From positions 1-64,000 of the forward strand of contig VLTN01000055.1 in assembly GCA_008330645.1 (NCBI GenBank): DNA of 64,000 nt, written 5' to 3'. The position numbers were made by a program, and so were the translations under genes. Origin of the DNA: Cafeteria roenbergensis (Eukaryota; Sar; Bigyra; Bicosoecida; Cafeteriaceae). Of this stretch, positions 1 to 9,143 are shown piece after piece. The notes under the pieces were generated by a model that saw only the letters and a list, made by a program, of their open reading frames with translations, was not told the origin of the DNA and did not search any database. Every line of letters begins with the position of its first letter. Positions within the stretch are counted from its first letter, which is position 1.

Positions 1-2581
1 GGCCGTGCTGCGTCCCCGGAAAGACGACGTAGCAGTGAGGCGCGCCCTGGACGCGCGGGCCCGCCAAGCCGGGGCCTGCATCCCGCCCGCTGAGGGGACG
101 AGCTGGACGGGCTGTTGGAGCTTTCCGGTGCCGAGGCTGGCATGGACGGTGCAACCCGGCCCGCAGTTGGACCGGCACCTTGCGCCGTGCCCCGCGCAGA
201 ACCCTGGCGCGACCCCGGCGCATCGCCCATCGACGGCGGCTCGGGGCGACGCACGACCGGGCCGGAGGGCATATTTGCTGACAGCAGCGCTGCCACGGAG
301 GCTGAGCGACCGGGCGGCATGCCCAGCTCTGAGCGGTAGCCGCCGTCGAGCTGCAGCCGGCCGTCCCCCGCTGGCTGCTTTGCAGGTCCAGCGGCCGCTG
401 CTGCCTCCACTGCGCGCGGCGAGAACGACGCTACCGGCAGCGGCGGGGCGGCGATGCCCAGGCTGCGCTGCAAGCGGACAATCTCGGAGATGCGAGACTC
501 CACCACGCCCAGGAACACCAGGATGTTGGAGTCAGACACCCCGTGGCCGCCAGCGATTCCATCGCCGCCTCGTCGGCGGCCCCCACTTTCTGGAAACAAG
601 CTATGCACCCCGGGCTTGATGCGGTCGAGCAGCCGAACTGAGGCCTCGTGCTCCGCGTCGTATGCCTGGGCGCGGCGCTCCAGCTCCTCCACGCTTGCGT
701 CGGGCCGCCGCCCGGCAGCTCCGGCAGCATCGTCTCCGTCGTCCCCCTCCACCCCGTCCGCGAGGTCTTGCAGCGTGTGGCCCGCTCGTCCGGGTCGGCA
801 GTGGCCTGCACGATCGCGTCCGTCCGCGCCCGCGTCTCAACGATGGACACCTCCTCCGCCTCGAGCTCTCGGTTCGCCTGCGGGGTGGTGGGGGACACGC
901 GACCAGGAGGGATTGGACGGAGGGGGGGTGCAGCCGCGGCGGGGCAGCTGGGAGGGGGGCGAGGTCGGCCTGCCTTGAGAGCCGCACGCGCACTCTCCAC
1001 CGCATGGCCAGCACGCTGTTGCCGCGCTGGGCGCGAGCCGGCCGCTCTCACCTCGTTGATCATGGTCACCAAAGAGTACGACGCGTCCTCCGCCTCGGCA
1101 AAGGCGGCCACCATCTCGTCGATCGTCCGAATGGCCGTTCCCTCCTTGATGGCGGCGAAGGCATCCTCGAACTCGACCAGCGCCTCGCGCTGCTCTGCCA
1201 CTTCCACTTCACGCTTCGCAATCTCCCACAGCGTCTGCGCACAGGTCGGAACACGGGCGCGGCCCCGGCCAGAGGACGTCATGTGCTTGTGAGTTCGCCT
1301 GAGAGTGCCGGGGGGGAGCAGCCTTCCCACCACTCCAGCTCATGCCGTCGGAACTGGGTCGGGCGGCGTTCCGTCTCACCTTCGTGCTCTTTGTGCTTCA
1401 GCTGGCGCTCCTGGTTGATGCTCAGGGTCCCGTGGTGGCCCTCGGCCGACCCCAGGTGAGGAGCAGAGCCTCGCTCTCCGACTGCACTGCGTGCCTGTCC
1501 AGCATCTCAGCCGGGACGGGGCCGACACCTGCTCCGACGCCTCGGCCATTCGCCGCTCAAACTCGCTCTCGAATGCGCGCACCTCCTCCTTGAGCGCGTG
1601 CTGCAACGCCTGGATTTCGCGCTGCGCCGCGTCGCGCGTCTCTGCCTCGGCGCGCAGCTCCATGCTCGCCGCCTCGTAGCCCGCCTGCGGCATTCGCGGC
1701 ACGGCCAAGCCTCACCAGGAGACGACACCACGAGAAGGGGGGGATCGCATTGGAGCGCGCGCAGACAAGTGCGCGCTCTGGCCAGCCGCGGGGAGGGCGT
1801 TGGCAGGGCAGCGCGGCATCAGCTCACCCTGGCTTCGTCAACCTGCGCCTGAATCTTGTCGATGATGACCAGACGCTGCATGCGGTCCCGCCGAAGGTTC
1901 TCCACGTCTGCCTTCAGACCCTTGTTGGCCGCTTCCTGCGTGCTCAGCCGCTGCTTCTCGTGCTGCAGGCGGTATTCGGCGGCGCGCATCACCTTTTCTC
2001 TCCGCCGGGCGAGCTGCACGTCGTCAAACCCTTGCAGGCGCCCACGGGTGTCGTTAATCTTCTTGCGGGTGATCTGCACGGACACATGCCACAGGAGACG
2101 GTCAAGGCTCAAGCAGTCGGACGCTGCCCGAAGCGCCGCTTGCAGCAACGGACCGGCCGCAAAAGGTCTCCGGCGGCAGGCCGGTGCCGGCGCCAAGAGC
2201 GGTGCGGCTGCTCGCGGCAGTGAGCAATAGCGCGCCAAGGGGGACGGGACCTGGGCGCGGGGGCGCGACCCCCGGGGCGTGCAAGCGCGCAGGCACAGGC
2301 AGCGTGTGCCCGAGGGAGAGTGCCGCTGCATCGGTTGAGCGGGTGCCGCAGAGGCCACAGCTCACCGCAAGCTTCTTCTCGAGCTCCTCCCCGCGGCGCT
2401 TTTCCATCTCGATGCGCTTGGTGTACGTTTCGCACTGGTGCTGCAGCGCCTCGACATCTTGGGCCGGCCCCGGAGCCTTGCGGCTCCTTGCGGACGTGCC
2501 TCGAGCAGTCCCGGTCGCGCCCGCCCGGGAGCGAATGGGCGACGCCCGCCGGGAGGATGCGAAGCCCGTTACGGAGCTCAT
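1..2581 (-). CDS. ODAD1: Outer dynein arm docking complex subunit (ODA1/DC2, CCDC114 family), 3' part missing
   Basis: Proteins of this family are coiled-coil subunits that fix outer dynein arms to axonemal doublet microtubules. Exons I can place, in coding order, are 2581-2366, 2073-1828, 1684-1529, one ending at 1380, 1234-1052, and one starting at 877 and running off the window at base 1. Family signatures recalled from Chlamydomonas ODA1 and human CCDC114 appear in the right order: ENLRRDRM, GTLSINQERQLK, LWEIAKREVEV, IDEMVAAFAEAED followed by MINE and NRELE, then IKPGVHSLF and VSDSNILVFLGVVE. The chosen ATG at 2581 is the first in the frame that reaches the coiled coil. Two places do not read through: the exon 4/5 junction (near 1380/1234) is off by one base, and the frame slips near 785-800. 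The tail at 1-470 is low complexity and has no stop. Family assignment is firm; exon details are tentative. Confidence 0.8.
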
Positions 2582-3005
2582 GTCTCGCCTTTGCCTCGTC
2601 AGCGCCTCCGGATGGCGGCGGACGGGCGAGTGACGCCTGCGCCGGGCTGCCAGCATCAACCAAGCAACGACAATGCCTGGCAGAGCAGAGACTGAACGAT
2701 TGCGGCCGAGCCGCCCTCCCCGATTGGCCCCACTGCCGGGCAGCTCGTCGGGCACCATGGCAATTCAAGGTTGGCGGGAGCGAAACAAAGCCCTCTCGGG
2801 TGGAGCGGGTGGCCGTGCCGGAGAGCACGCGCGCAATCAGCGCAGTCAACATTCGCCAGGGCCAGGGCCAGCAGTTCACGGCCCGTCGCAAGCGCCCCAG
2901 CAACACGCACGCACGTCCAAGCCGACGCCCAAGCCCACGCACACAATCAAGCGCGCGTGCACTCTCGACTCCTGTCTACCGGGGCCCCGCGCACGGGCGG
3001 CCGCC
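2582..3005. other. Intergenic region between two minus-strand genes
   Basis: This stretch lies upstream of the ODA docking subunit and downstream of the DHHC-like gene. I looked for an upstream coiled-coil exon of the docking protein and found none. It presumably holds the promoter of the docking gene, but I see no TATA-like or repeated element. Confidence 0.4.
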
Positions 3006-4298
3006 TTAGCCCGACTGGCCGAGCGGGAGTGCTGCGCTGTCCTGCTTGTCAGCCGCGCCTCCTGGGGTCGCGGCTGGCCCCGGGCTGCGCGTCGTGGGCC
3101 CGTGGCTGCTGTGGGCCTCCCTCGCGGGGGCAGTCTCCGCCCCTGCCTCCGCTGACGACGGCAAAGCAGTTGCCTCCGGGAGCTCCAGGGCTGCAAGCGC
3201 GAGAGCGAGCCGCTGCTGGCTGCTGAGGCTGTCTAGCCCCGCCTCGTTGGCCTTGACGCCCAGCTCGCGCATCTTCTCGACCAGAACGGGGATGAGGGGG
3301 TGGCCCCTGATCTCCGCCACCGAGAAGAGCGGCTGCGAGCGCCAGTCGTGCACGCGCTGGTGGCCGGCCAGCCCGAGCGACTCCATCGCGTTGGCGACCA
3401 GCGAGCCGCGGTCAAACGGGCGCGCGGACTCGCCGCCGGGGCCGCGAAGGTACACGATCCGCCTCGAGTTGGCTGCCTCGTAGGCAGTGACGTTGGCCGC
3501 GAGGGAGGCCAGGTGGGCTGCCATGCGGGCCACGGCGAAGATCGAGTGCGCCAGCGACGCGAGGCAGATGCCGGCCAGGACCAGGCTCGCGCTGAACGAC
3601 TCGGCGCGCAGCCACCGCAGCGTAGCGCAGCCCAGCAGCATGACTGCGTTCGCCGCCCACACCACGCTCAGCGCAGTGAAGGGCACGACGTTGTCGGCTC
3701 CGATGCAGTTGGAGGTGAAGGGGTCGTACCGATGGAAGAGCGTCACGCGGGCAGGCGAGCCGTCGCGCCGCAGGTGCCGCCCGCTGGGGTCGGACTGGGT
3801 GCGCAGCGGCCAGCGCGAGTGGGTGATGAACACTCCGTCCTCGGGCTGGGTAACGGCGGGCTTGGCGCCGCCCTGCTGGGACGCCTGCGCTCCAGGGCCC
3901 GCTACGATAGTCGCAACGCCTTCGTGCGACACAATGACTGTCTGCGGGTCGCACAGCCCTGGGTTCGACGCGGACACCAGGATCTGCAAACCAAGCTCAA
4001 CTGCGTGCAGGCCAAACACCACGCCGATCACGGCAGCCGGCGCCGCAAACACCGACGAGGCGAGCGCCATCGAGAGCGATGCAAGCACCGCGATCGAAAC
4101 GACCCGAAGCGCCGCGAGCCCCGGGACTGCCGCCGAAATGGTCCGTGGAAGCAGGCGTCGGGAGCAGGCGTCCGCCCTGAGGGCCGAGTCTTCAGCAACC
4201 TGCGCGCTCACGGCCAGCAACAGACAAGCCGCGAGGCCAGCCTTGAAGCTCGCGCCCCTCGCCAGCACACCTCGCAACGTCCGGCTCGCTTCGCACAT
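3006..4298 (-). CDS. DHHC-family palmitoyltransferase-like membrane protein with decayed catalytic domain
   Basis: A single-exon gene of 430 residues. The fold markers of DHHC protein S-acyltransferases are present in order: two N-terminal hydrophobic spans (about 20-32 and 61-110), NPG at 112-114 in place of DPG, a loop ending SNCIG (196-200), two more hydrophobic spans (about 205-230 and 234-269), TAYE at 271-274 for TTxE, and PFDRG at 294-298 followed by NAMESLG. The residues aligning with Asp-His-His-Cys are His-Arg-Tyr-Asp (189-192), and the cysteine-rich region before them (150-190) contains no cysteine. The enzyme family needs that cysteine for the acyl intermediate and the others for zinc, so this member is probably inactive as an acyltransferase. 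The C-terminal tail is Ala/Pro-rich. Start is the only early ATG (4298). It is divergent from the MMACHC-like gene. Family call is good; loss of activity is inference. Confidence 0.75.
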   Translation of the reverse strand: MCEASRTLRGVLARGASFKAGLAACLLLAVSAQVAEDSALRADACSRRLLPRTISAAVPGLAALRVVSIAVLASLSMALASSVFAAPAAVIGVVFGLHAVELGLQILVSASNPGLCDPQTVIVSHEGVATIVAGPGAQASQQGGAKPAVTQPEDGVFITHSRWPLRTQSDPSGRHLRRDGSPARVTLFHRYDPFTSNCIGADNVVPFTALSVVWAANAVMLLGCATLRWLRAESFSASLVLAGICLASLAHSIFAVARMAAHLASLAANVTAYEAANSRRIVYLRGPGGESARPFDRGSLVANAMESLGLAGHQRVHDWRSQPLFSVAEIRGHPLIPVLVEKMRELGVKANEAGLDSLSSQQRLALALAALELPEATALPSSAEAGAETAPAREAHSSHGPTTRSPGPAATPGGAADKQDSAALPLGQSG

Positions 4299-4690
4299 TG
4301 TCGCGCGGTCACTCGCCCGCAGGACGCGGGGCCTTGCGCGAGCCCTTGCGACAGCCGGCCGCGCGGCAGCCTCCCGGGCAAGGCAGGCGCTCGCCGCTCT
4401 CTCACCGCCTCCACGCCACCCACAAAGGCCATCACTGCCCGAGCGATGCTGCCCATCCGCCCGCAGCCCGAGGGGAGCCAGGTGTGCCGGGCCAAGGCAG
4501 CGGAGATGGGCGCCGCAGCAGGCTCTGCTGGCTTGCTGTTGTGGAGCCGAATCTCCTTCCCCTCACTCCCACCTCCGCTCTCCCACCGCGAGACGCCTGG
4601 GAAGCAGCAGCCTGCAAGGACCGGAAATCGGGCCGCGGGGAAGTGAGCGAAGGAGCAGGGCCAGGCACGCGAGAGGCGCTTGTGCCGAGC
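4299..4690. promoter_or_regulatory. Divergent intergenic region, presumed shared promoter
   Basis: Separates the start codons of the DHHC-like gene (minus) and the MMACHC-like gene (plus). The MMACHC reading frame stays open upstream through this region but has no ATG in it. I see no TATA-like element; the regulatory role is inferred only from the divergent arrangement. Confidence 0.35.
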
Positions 4691-5653
4691 ATGGCGGAGC
4701 GGGCACTGGCGAAAGCTGCGGACGTGGTGCGCGCGGTGGCCCCGGCCCTGCGGGCGAGCGGCTTCGACATCGTCTTTCCGACGCGGGTAGGCGTCTACAA
4801 CCGTGCCGTCGCGACGGGCGATGACTCGGACCTTGCTTTGCCGACGATGACGTGTGGCGACGACACGCTGGCAATCATCGTTGGGAACACGGCGTCGATG
4901 TGGCCGCGCTTTCTGCGCGCCTACGCCCGGTCGCCCGAAGTGCGCGCTTGCAGCCACCCCCTCGACCTGGGGTTCGTGGCGCCGGCGATGCGCAAGGCGT
5001 TTGGGCCAGTCCTCGATGCGCGGCTGCCAGCCATGGCCGGCTCCGCCCGCGAGCTTCGCCTCGTGCACGAAACTGAGCGCTCGCGAGTTGTGGCTGTAGC
5101 GAGGTTCGCCCATGCGGCGGGCCTGGCCCACCTGTGCCCGCCAGCCTACTTGTCCGTGCACCCGGAGCACGGACCGTGGATTTCGTACCGGGCCGTGGCC
5201 GTGCTCGACGCTGACGCGAGCGAGCTTCCCGCAGCGCCGCCGGGCGGCCTGCCCAGCCCCTTCAGCGCTGAAGAGCTCGCGGACATCCGGGCCGCAATGG
5301 CTGAGGCGCTGGCTGGGCCTGCGGCTGCAGCGGCCGGCAGTGGGAGCGCGCGCTCGGAGGAACTCGACGGGTCGCAGCCCTGCCCCGCTGCGCCTGGGGG
5401 CGCGGCAGACGTGCAGCTGAGCGCGCGGGCGCAGCGTTTTCTTGCGGTGAGGGACGCCTGCGACCTCTCAGCGGGCCGTGGGCGGTTTCCTCCTGCCATG
5501 CTCGCCTATCACTACGACAAGCGACTGGGGGCGCTGCGAGCAGCTGCGGAAGCTGCGGCGGGGTGCAAGCTGGATGCCCCCTCGGCGGCGGGATCCGCCC
5601 CAGGCTCTGCTTGTACGGCTGGGTCGCCGCGAAGTGTGGGTGGAGGCGAATGA
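4691..5653 (+). CDS. MMACHC: MMACHC/cblC-like cobalamin trafficking and processing protein
   Basis: MMACHC is the cytosolic chaperone that takes up vitamin B12 forms and removes their upper ligand so that methionine synthase and methylmalonyl-CoA mutase can be supplied. This intronless gene encodes 320 residues. Stretches that align with the human protein as I know it: SGFDIVFPTRVGVYN (23-37) with FGFEVYPFQVAWYN, the hydrophobic DTLAIIVGNTASMWPRFL (58-75), HPLDL (89-93) with DPVDQ, an AHAAG segment near 140-144, and VHPEHGPWISYRAVAVL (156-172) with IHPRFGGWFAIRGVVLL. The C-terminal third (about 190-320) is Ala/Gly/Ser-rich with a short conserved-looking MLAYHYDKR (270-278). The ATG at 4691 is the first in the frame. 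Homology is clear by motif order, but ligand specificity is not visible. The 3' end faces the 8-bp tandem array. Confidence 0.75.
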   Translation: MAERALAKAADVVRAVAPALRASGFDIVFPTRVGVYNRAVATGDDSDLALPTMTCGDDTLAIIVGNTASMWPRFLRAYARSPEVRACSHPLDLGFVAPAMRKAFGPVLDARLPAMAGSARELRLVHETERSRVVAVARFAHAAGLAHLCPPAYLSVHPEHGPWISYRAVAVLDADASELPAAPPGGLPSPFSAEELADIRAAMAEALAGPAAAAAGSGSARSEELDGSQPCPAAPGGAADVQLSARAQRFLAVRDACDLSAGRGRFPPAMLAYHYDKRLGALRAAAEAAAGCKLDAPSAAGSAPGSACTAGSPRSVGGGE

Positions 5654-5803
5654 CTGCAGGCCGCGCCGCTCGCGGAACCGCGTCCAGCCAAGAGAGCTGC
5701 ACGCGCGTGGAGAGGCTGCGCCGAGCGCGTGCCTCACCCAGCCCGGCCGCGGAGCCCTGCCGCGTCGCCCCCGTCGAGCTGCTGCCCACTCCTTTCCCGA
5801 TGA

Positions 5804-8033
5804 GCGTGCTGGCGTGCTGGCGTGCTGGCGTGCTGGCGTGCTGGCGTGCTGGCGTGCTGGCGTGCTGGCGTGCTGGCGTGCTGGCGTGCTGGCGTGCTGG
5901 CGTGCTGGCGTGCTGGCGTGCTGGCGTGCTGGCGTGCTGGCGTGCTGGCGTGCTGGCGTGCTGGCGTGCTGGCGTGCTGGCGTGCTGGCGTGCTGGCGTG
6001 CTGGCGTGCTGGCGTGCTGGCGTGCTGGCGTGCTGGCGTGCTGGCGTGCTGGCGTGCTGGCGTGCTGGCGTGCTGGCGTGCTGGCGTGCTGGCGTGCTGC
6101 GTGCTGGCGTGCTGGCGTGCTGGCGTGCTGGCGTGCTGGCGTGCTGGCGTGCTGGCGTGCTGGCGTGCTGGCGTGCTGGCGTGCTGGCGTGCTGGCGTGC
6201 TGGCGTGCTGGCGTGCTGGCGTGCTGGCGTGCTGGCGTGCTGGCGTGCTGGCGTGCTGGCGTGCTGGCGTGCTGGCGTGCTGGCGTGCTGGCGTGCTGGC
6301 GTGCTGGCGTGCTGGCGTGCTGGCGTGCTGGCGTGCTGGCGTGCTGGCGTGCTGGCGTGCTGGCGTGCTGGCGTGCTGGCGGGCTGGCGTGCTGGCGTGC
6401 TGGCGTGCTGGCGTGCTGGCGTGCTGGCGGGCTGGCGTGCTGGCGTGCGGGCGTGCTGGCGTGCTGGCGTGCTGGCGTGCTGGCGTGCTGGCGTGCTGGC
6501 GTGCTGGCGTGCTGGCGTGCTGGCGTGCTGGCGTGCTGGCGTGCTGGCGTGCTGGCGTGCTGGCGTGCTGGCGTGCTGGCGTGCTGGCGTGCTGGCGTGC
6601 TGGCGTGCTGGCGTGCTGGCGTGCTGGCGTGCTGGCGTGCTGGCGTGCTGGCGTGCTGGCGTGCTGGCGTGCTGGCGTGCTGGCGTGCTGGCGTGCTGGC
6701 GTGCTGGCGTGCTGGCGTGCTGGCGTGCTGGCGTGCTGGCGTGCTGGCGTGCTGGCGTGCTGGCGTGCTGGCGTGCTGGCGTGCTGGCGTGCTGGCGTGC
6801 TGGCGTGCTGGCGTGCTGGCGTGCTGGCGTGCTGGCGTGCTGGCGTGCTGGCGTGCTGGCGTGCTGGCGTGCTGGCGTGCTGGCGTGCTGGCGTGCTGGC
6901 GTGCTGGCGTGCTGGCGTGCTGGCGTGCTGGCGTGCTGGCGTGCTGGCGTGCTGGCGTGCTGGCGTGCTGGCGTGCTGGCGTGCTGGCGTGCTGGCGTGC
7001 TGGCGTGCTGGCGTGCTGGCGTGCTGGCGTGCTGGCGTGCTGGCGTGCTGGCGTGCTGGCGTGCTGGCGTGCTGGCGTGCTGGCGTGCTGGCGTGCTGGC
7101 GTGCTGGCGTGCTGGCGTGCTGGCGTGCTGGCGTGCTGGCGTGCTGGCGTGCTGGCGTGCTGGCGTGCTGGCGTGCTGGCGTGCTGGCGTGCTGGCGTGC
7201 TGGCGTGCTGGCGTGCTGGCGTGCTGGCGTGCTGGCGTGCTGGCGTGCTGGCGTGCTGGCGTGCTGGCGTGCTGGCGTGCTGGCGTGCTGGCGTCCTGGC
7301 GTGCTGGCGTGCTGGCGTGCTGGCGTGCTGGCGTGCTGGCGTGCTGGCGTGCTGGCGTGCTGGCGTGCTGGCGTGCTGGCGTGCTGGCGTGCTGGCGTGC
7401 GTGCTGGCGTGCTGGCGTGCTGGCGTGCTGGCGTGCTGGCGTGCTGGCGTGCTGGCGTGCTGGCGTGCTGGCGTGCTGGCGTGCTGGCGTGCTGGCGTGC
7501 TGGCGTGCTGGCGTGCTGGCGTGCTGGCGTGCTGGCGTGCTGGCGTGCTGGCGTGCTGGCGTGCTGGCGTGCTGGCGTGCTGGCGTGCTGGCGTGCTGGC
7601 GTGCTGGCGTGCTGGCGTGCTGGCGTGCTGGCGTGCTGGCGTGCTGGCGTGCTGGCGTGCTGGCGTGCTGGCGTGCTGGCGTGCTGGCGTGCTGGCGTGC
7701 TGGCGTGCTGGCGTGCTGGCGTGCTGGCGTGCTGGCGTGCTGGCGTGCTGGCGTGCTGGCGTGCTGGCGTGCTGGCGTGCTGGCGTGCTGGCGTGCTGGC
7801 GTGCTGGCGTGCTGGCGTGCTGGCGTGCTGGCGTGCTGGCGTGCTGGCGTGCTGGCGTGCTGGCGTGCTGGCGTGCTGGCGTGCTGGCGTGCTGGCGTGC
7901 TGGCGTGCTGGCGTGCTGGCGTGCTGGCGTGCTGGCGTGCTGGCGTGCTGGCGTGCTGGCGTGCTGGCGTGCTGGCGTGCTGGCGTGCTGGCGTGCTGGC
8001 GTGCTGGCGTGCTGGCGTGCTGGCGTGCTGGCG
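5804..8033. repeat. 8-bp minisatellite array, unit GCGTGCTG, about 279 copies
   Basis: Over 2.2 kb the plus strand repeats GCGTGCTG almost perfectly and contains no adenine. The variants I can see are a 1-nt loss near 6100, T-to-G changes at 6382, 6430 and 6449, G-to-C at 7295 and a 4-nt loss after 7400. Because 8 is not a multiple of 3, all three plus frames give the same peptide repeat (GVLACWRA) and all three minus frames give ARQHASTP, so the 800-1,100-codon open frames here are artefacts. The array lies in the intergenic space between the converging 3' ends of the MMACHC-like gene and SLBP. Confidence 0.97.
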
Positions 8034-8195
8034 GCGTGTGGATCTTCGCGCTTCGCGGGGTGAGATGCGGCCAGCGCAAGCTTCCGGCAGCGCGACGGCC
8101 GGCGTCACGCACGCGAACCAAGCAAGCCCGCCCGTACCACCGTCACTCTCGGCACCCCCTTGGTCCTGTGCGCCTCGGGGGGGCGCCCCTGCCCC

Positions 8196-9074
8196 TCACG
8201 GCCGCCCAGCCGACGCGCCGGGCCGGCGCGCTGCGTGCCCCCAAGACGACGGCTGCGGCTGTCCCGGCACCCCGGCGCCCCAGTCCCGCTCGCGCGGCCC
8301 CGACGAGCTCCACTGCCTGTCCTCGTCGCGGCCCTGCTGGCGGGGCGGCGGCTGGCTCCGAGGCGCCAGACGCTGCGCAGGCGGCTGCTCCGGCCCATAC
8401 GCCGGCGTCCACGCGGCCTCCGCAGCCGCCCAGGCAACCCTGGACGCAAACGCGTCGGCATCCGAGCCGTCGGGGGCCACGGACCGCCGGTGGAGCTCCA
8501 TGCGAGCAGGCTCGTCGTCGCCGTCCGGGGCTGCGGCCGACGGCAGCGGCGGCGGCACCCACAGCGTCAGCGCGCCGGCTAGCTCTCGGCGAGCCCCATC
8601 AAAGCAGCCCATGCTGGCCTCGCGGTCCCCCTCCCTGTGCCACACGGTCCGCACTGCCAGGTCCAGCCCAAGCGTGCCGGCACGGGCAAGCAACTCTGCC
8701 TCGGAAGGGTCGTCCAGCACCTCGTCCAGCGGCCGCAGCCCGCCGCCCTTGCACTGGTGCGGCGCGGCCGCGTACAACCGGGCCCTCCATGTGCGCATCG
8801 ACCCCTCCCACGCTCTCTTGCTCATCTTGAACGCCGGGTCCGGCTCGCCAAGCTGCCGGGCAGCTCGCGCAGTCGCTTCTGCCCAAGCGCGGCGGTCGTG
8901 CCGACGCAAGCCAGAAGCCCGCAACATCGCCGCGTAAGACAGGGTGTTGCGCGCAAGGTCCACCTGCTTGCGGCGCTGCGAGACGCGATGCAAGTCCGTG
9001 TCGAGCTCCGGCGCGGCATGGCCGCCGCGGCGGCTTGCAGCCGCGGCCCCTCGGCCGCCCCTCCCTGCAGCCAT
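8196..9074 (-). CDS. SLBP: Histone mRNA stem-loop-binding protein
   Basis: SLBP binds the conserved 3' hairpin of replication-dependent histone mRNAs and directs their processing and translation. This single-exon gene encodes 292 residues. The RNA-binding domain lies at about residues 30-105: SQRRKQVDLARNTLSYA (32-48) matches the family's RRQKQIDYGKNTxxY block, and SKRAWEGSMRTWRARLY (85-101) matches SRRSWDxQIKLWxxxLH. The segment between the two blocks is about ten residues longer than in animals, and the usual TPNK phosphorylation motif is replaced by EPDPAF. The remaining ~190 residues are low complexity with scattered aromatic residues. The ATG at 9074 follows a pyrimidine/purine simple repeat (9112-9143) that would fall in its 5' leader or promoter. 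It implies that this organism's histone messages end in a hairpin rather than relying only on poly(A). Confidence 0.8.
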   Translation of the reverse strand: MAAGRGGRGAAAASRRGGHAAPELDTDLHRVSQRRKQVDLARNTLSYAAMLRASGLRRHDRRAWAEATARAARQLGEPDPAFKMSKRAWEGSMRTWRARLYAAAPHQCKGGGLRPLDEVLDDPSEAELLARAGTLGLDLAVRTVWHREGDREASMGCFDGARRELAGALTLWVPPPLPSAAAPDGDDEPARMELHRRSVAPDGSDADAFASRVAWAAAEAAWTPAYGPEQPPAQRLAPRSQPPPRQQGRDEDRQWSSSGPRERDWGAGVPGQPQPSSWGHAARRPGASAGRP

Positions 9075-9111
9075 TCCAGGGTCACTTCCGCTGCGTTAGG
9101 CCACTCTCCCG

Positions 9112-9143
<32 letters not shown>

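Noticed and set aside
5804-8033. Telomere, centromere or CRISPR interpretation of the array
   Set aside because: The unit is not a telomere-type repeat, there are no unique spacers, and ordinary genes flank it closely on both sides.
5262-8937. Open frames of 795-1,124 codons on both strands over the 8-bp array
   Set aside because: All are produced by the repeat unit being open in every phase; identical octapeptides appear in all frames of a strand, and none joins a recognisable domain.
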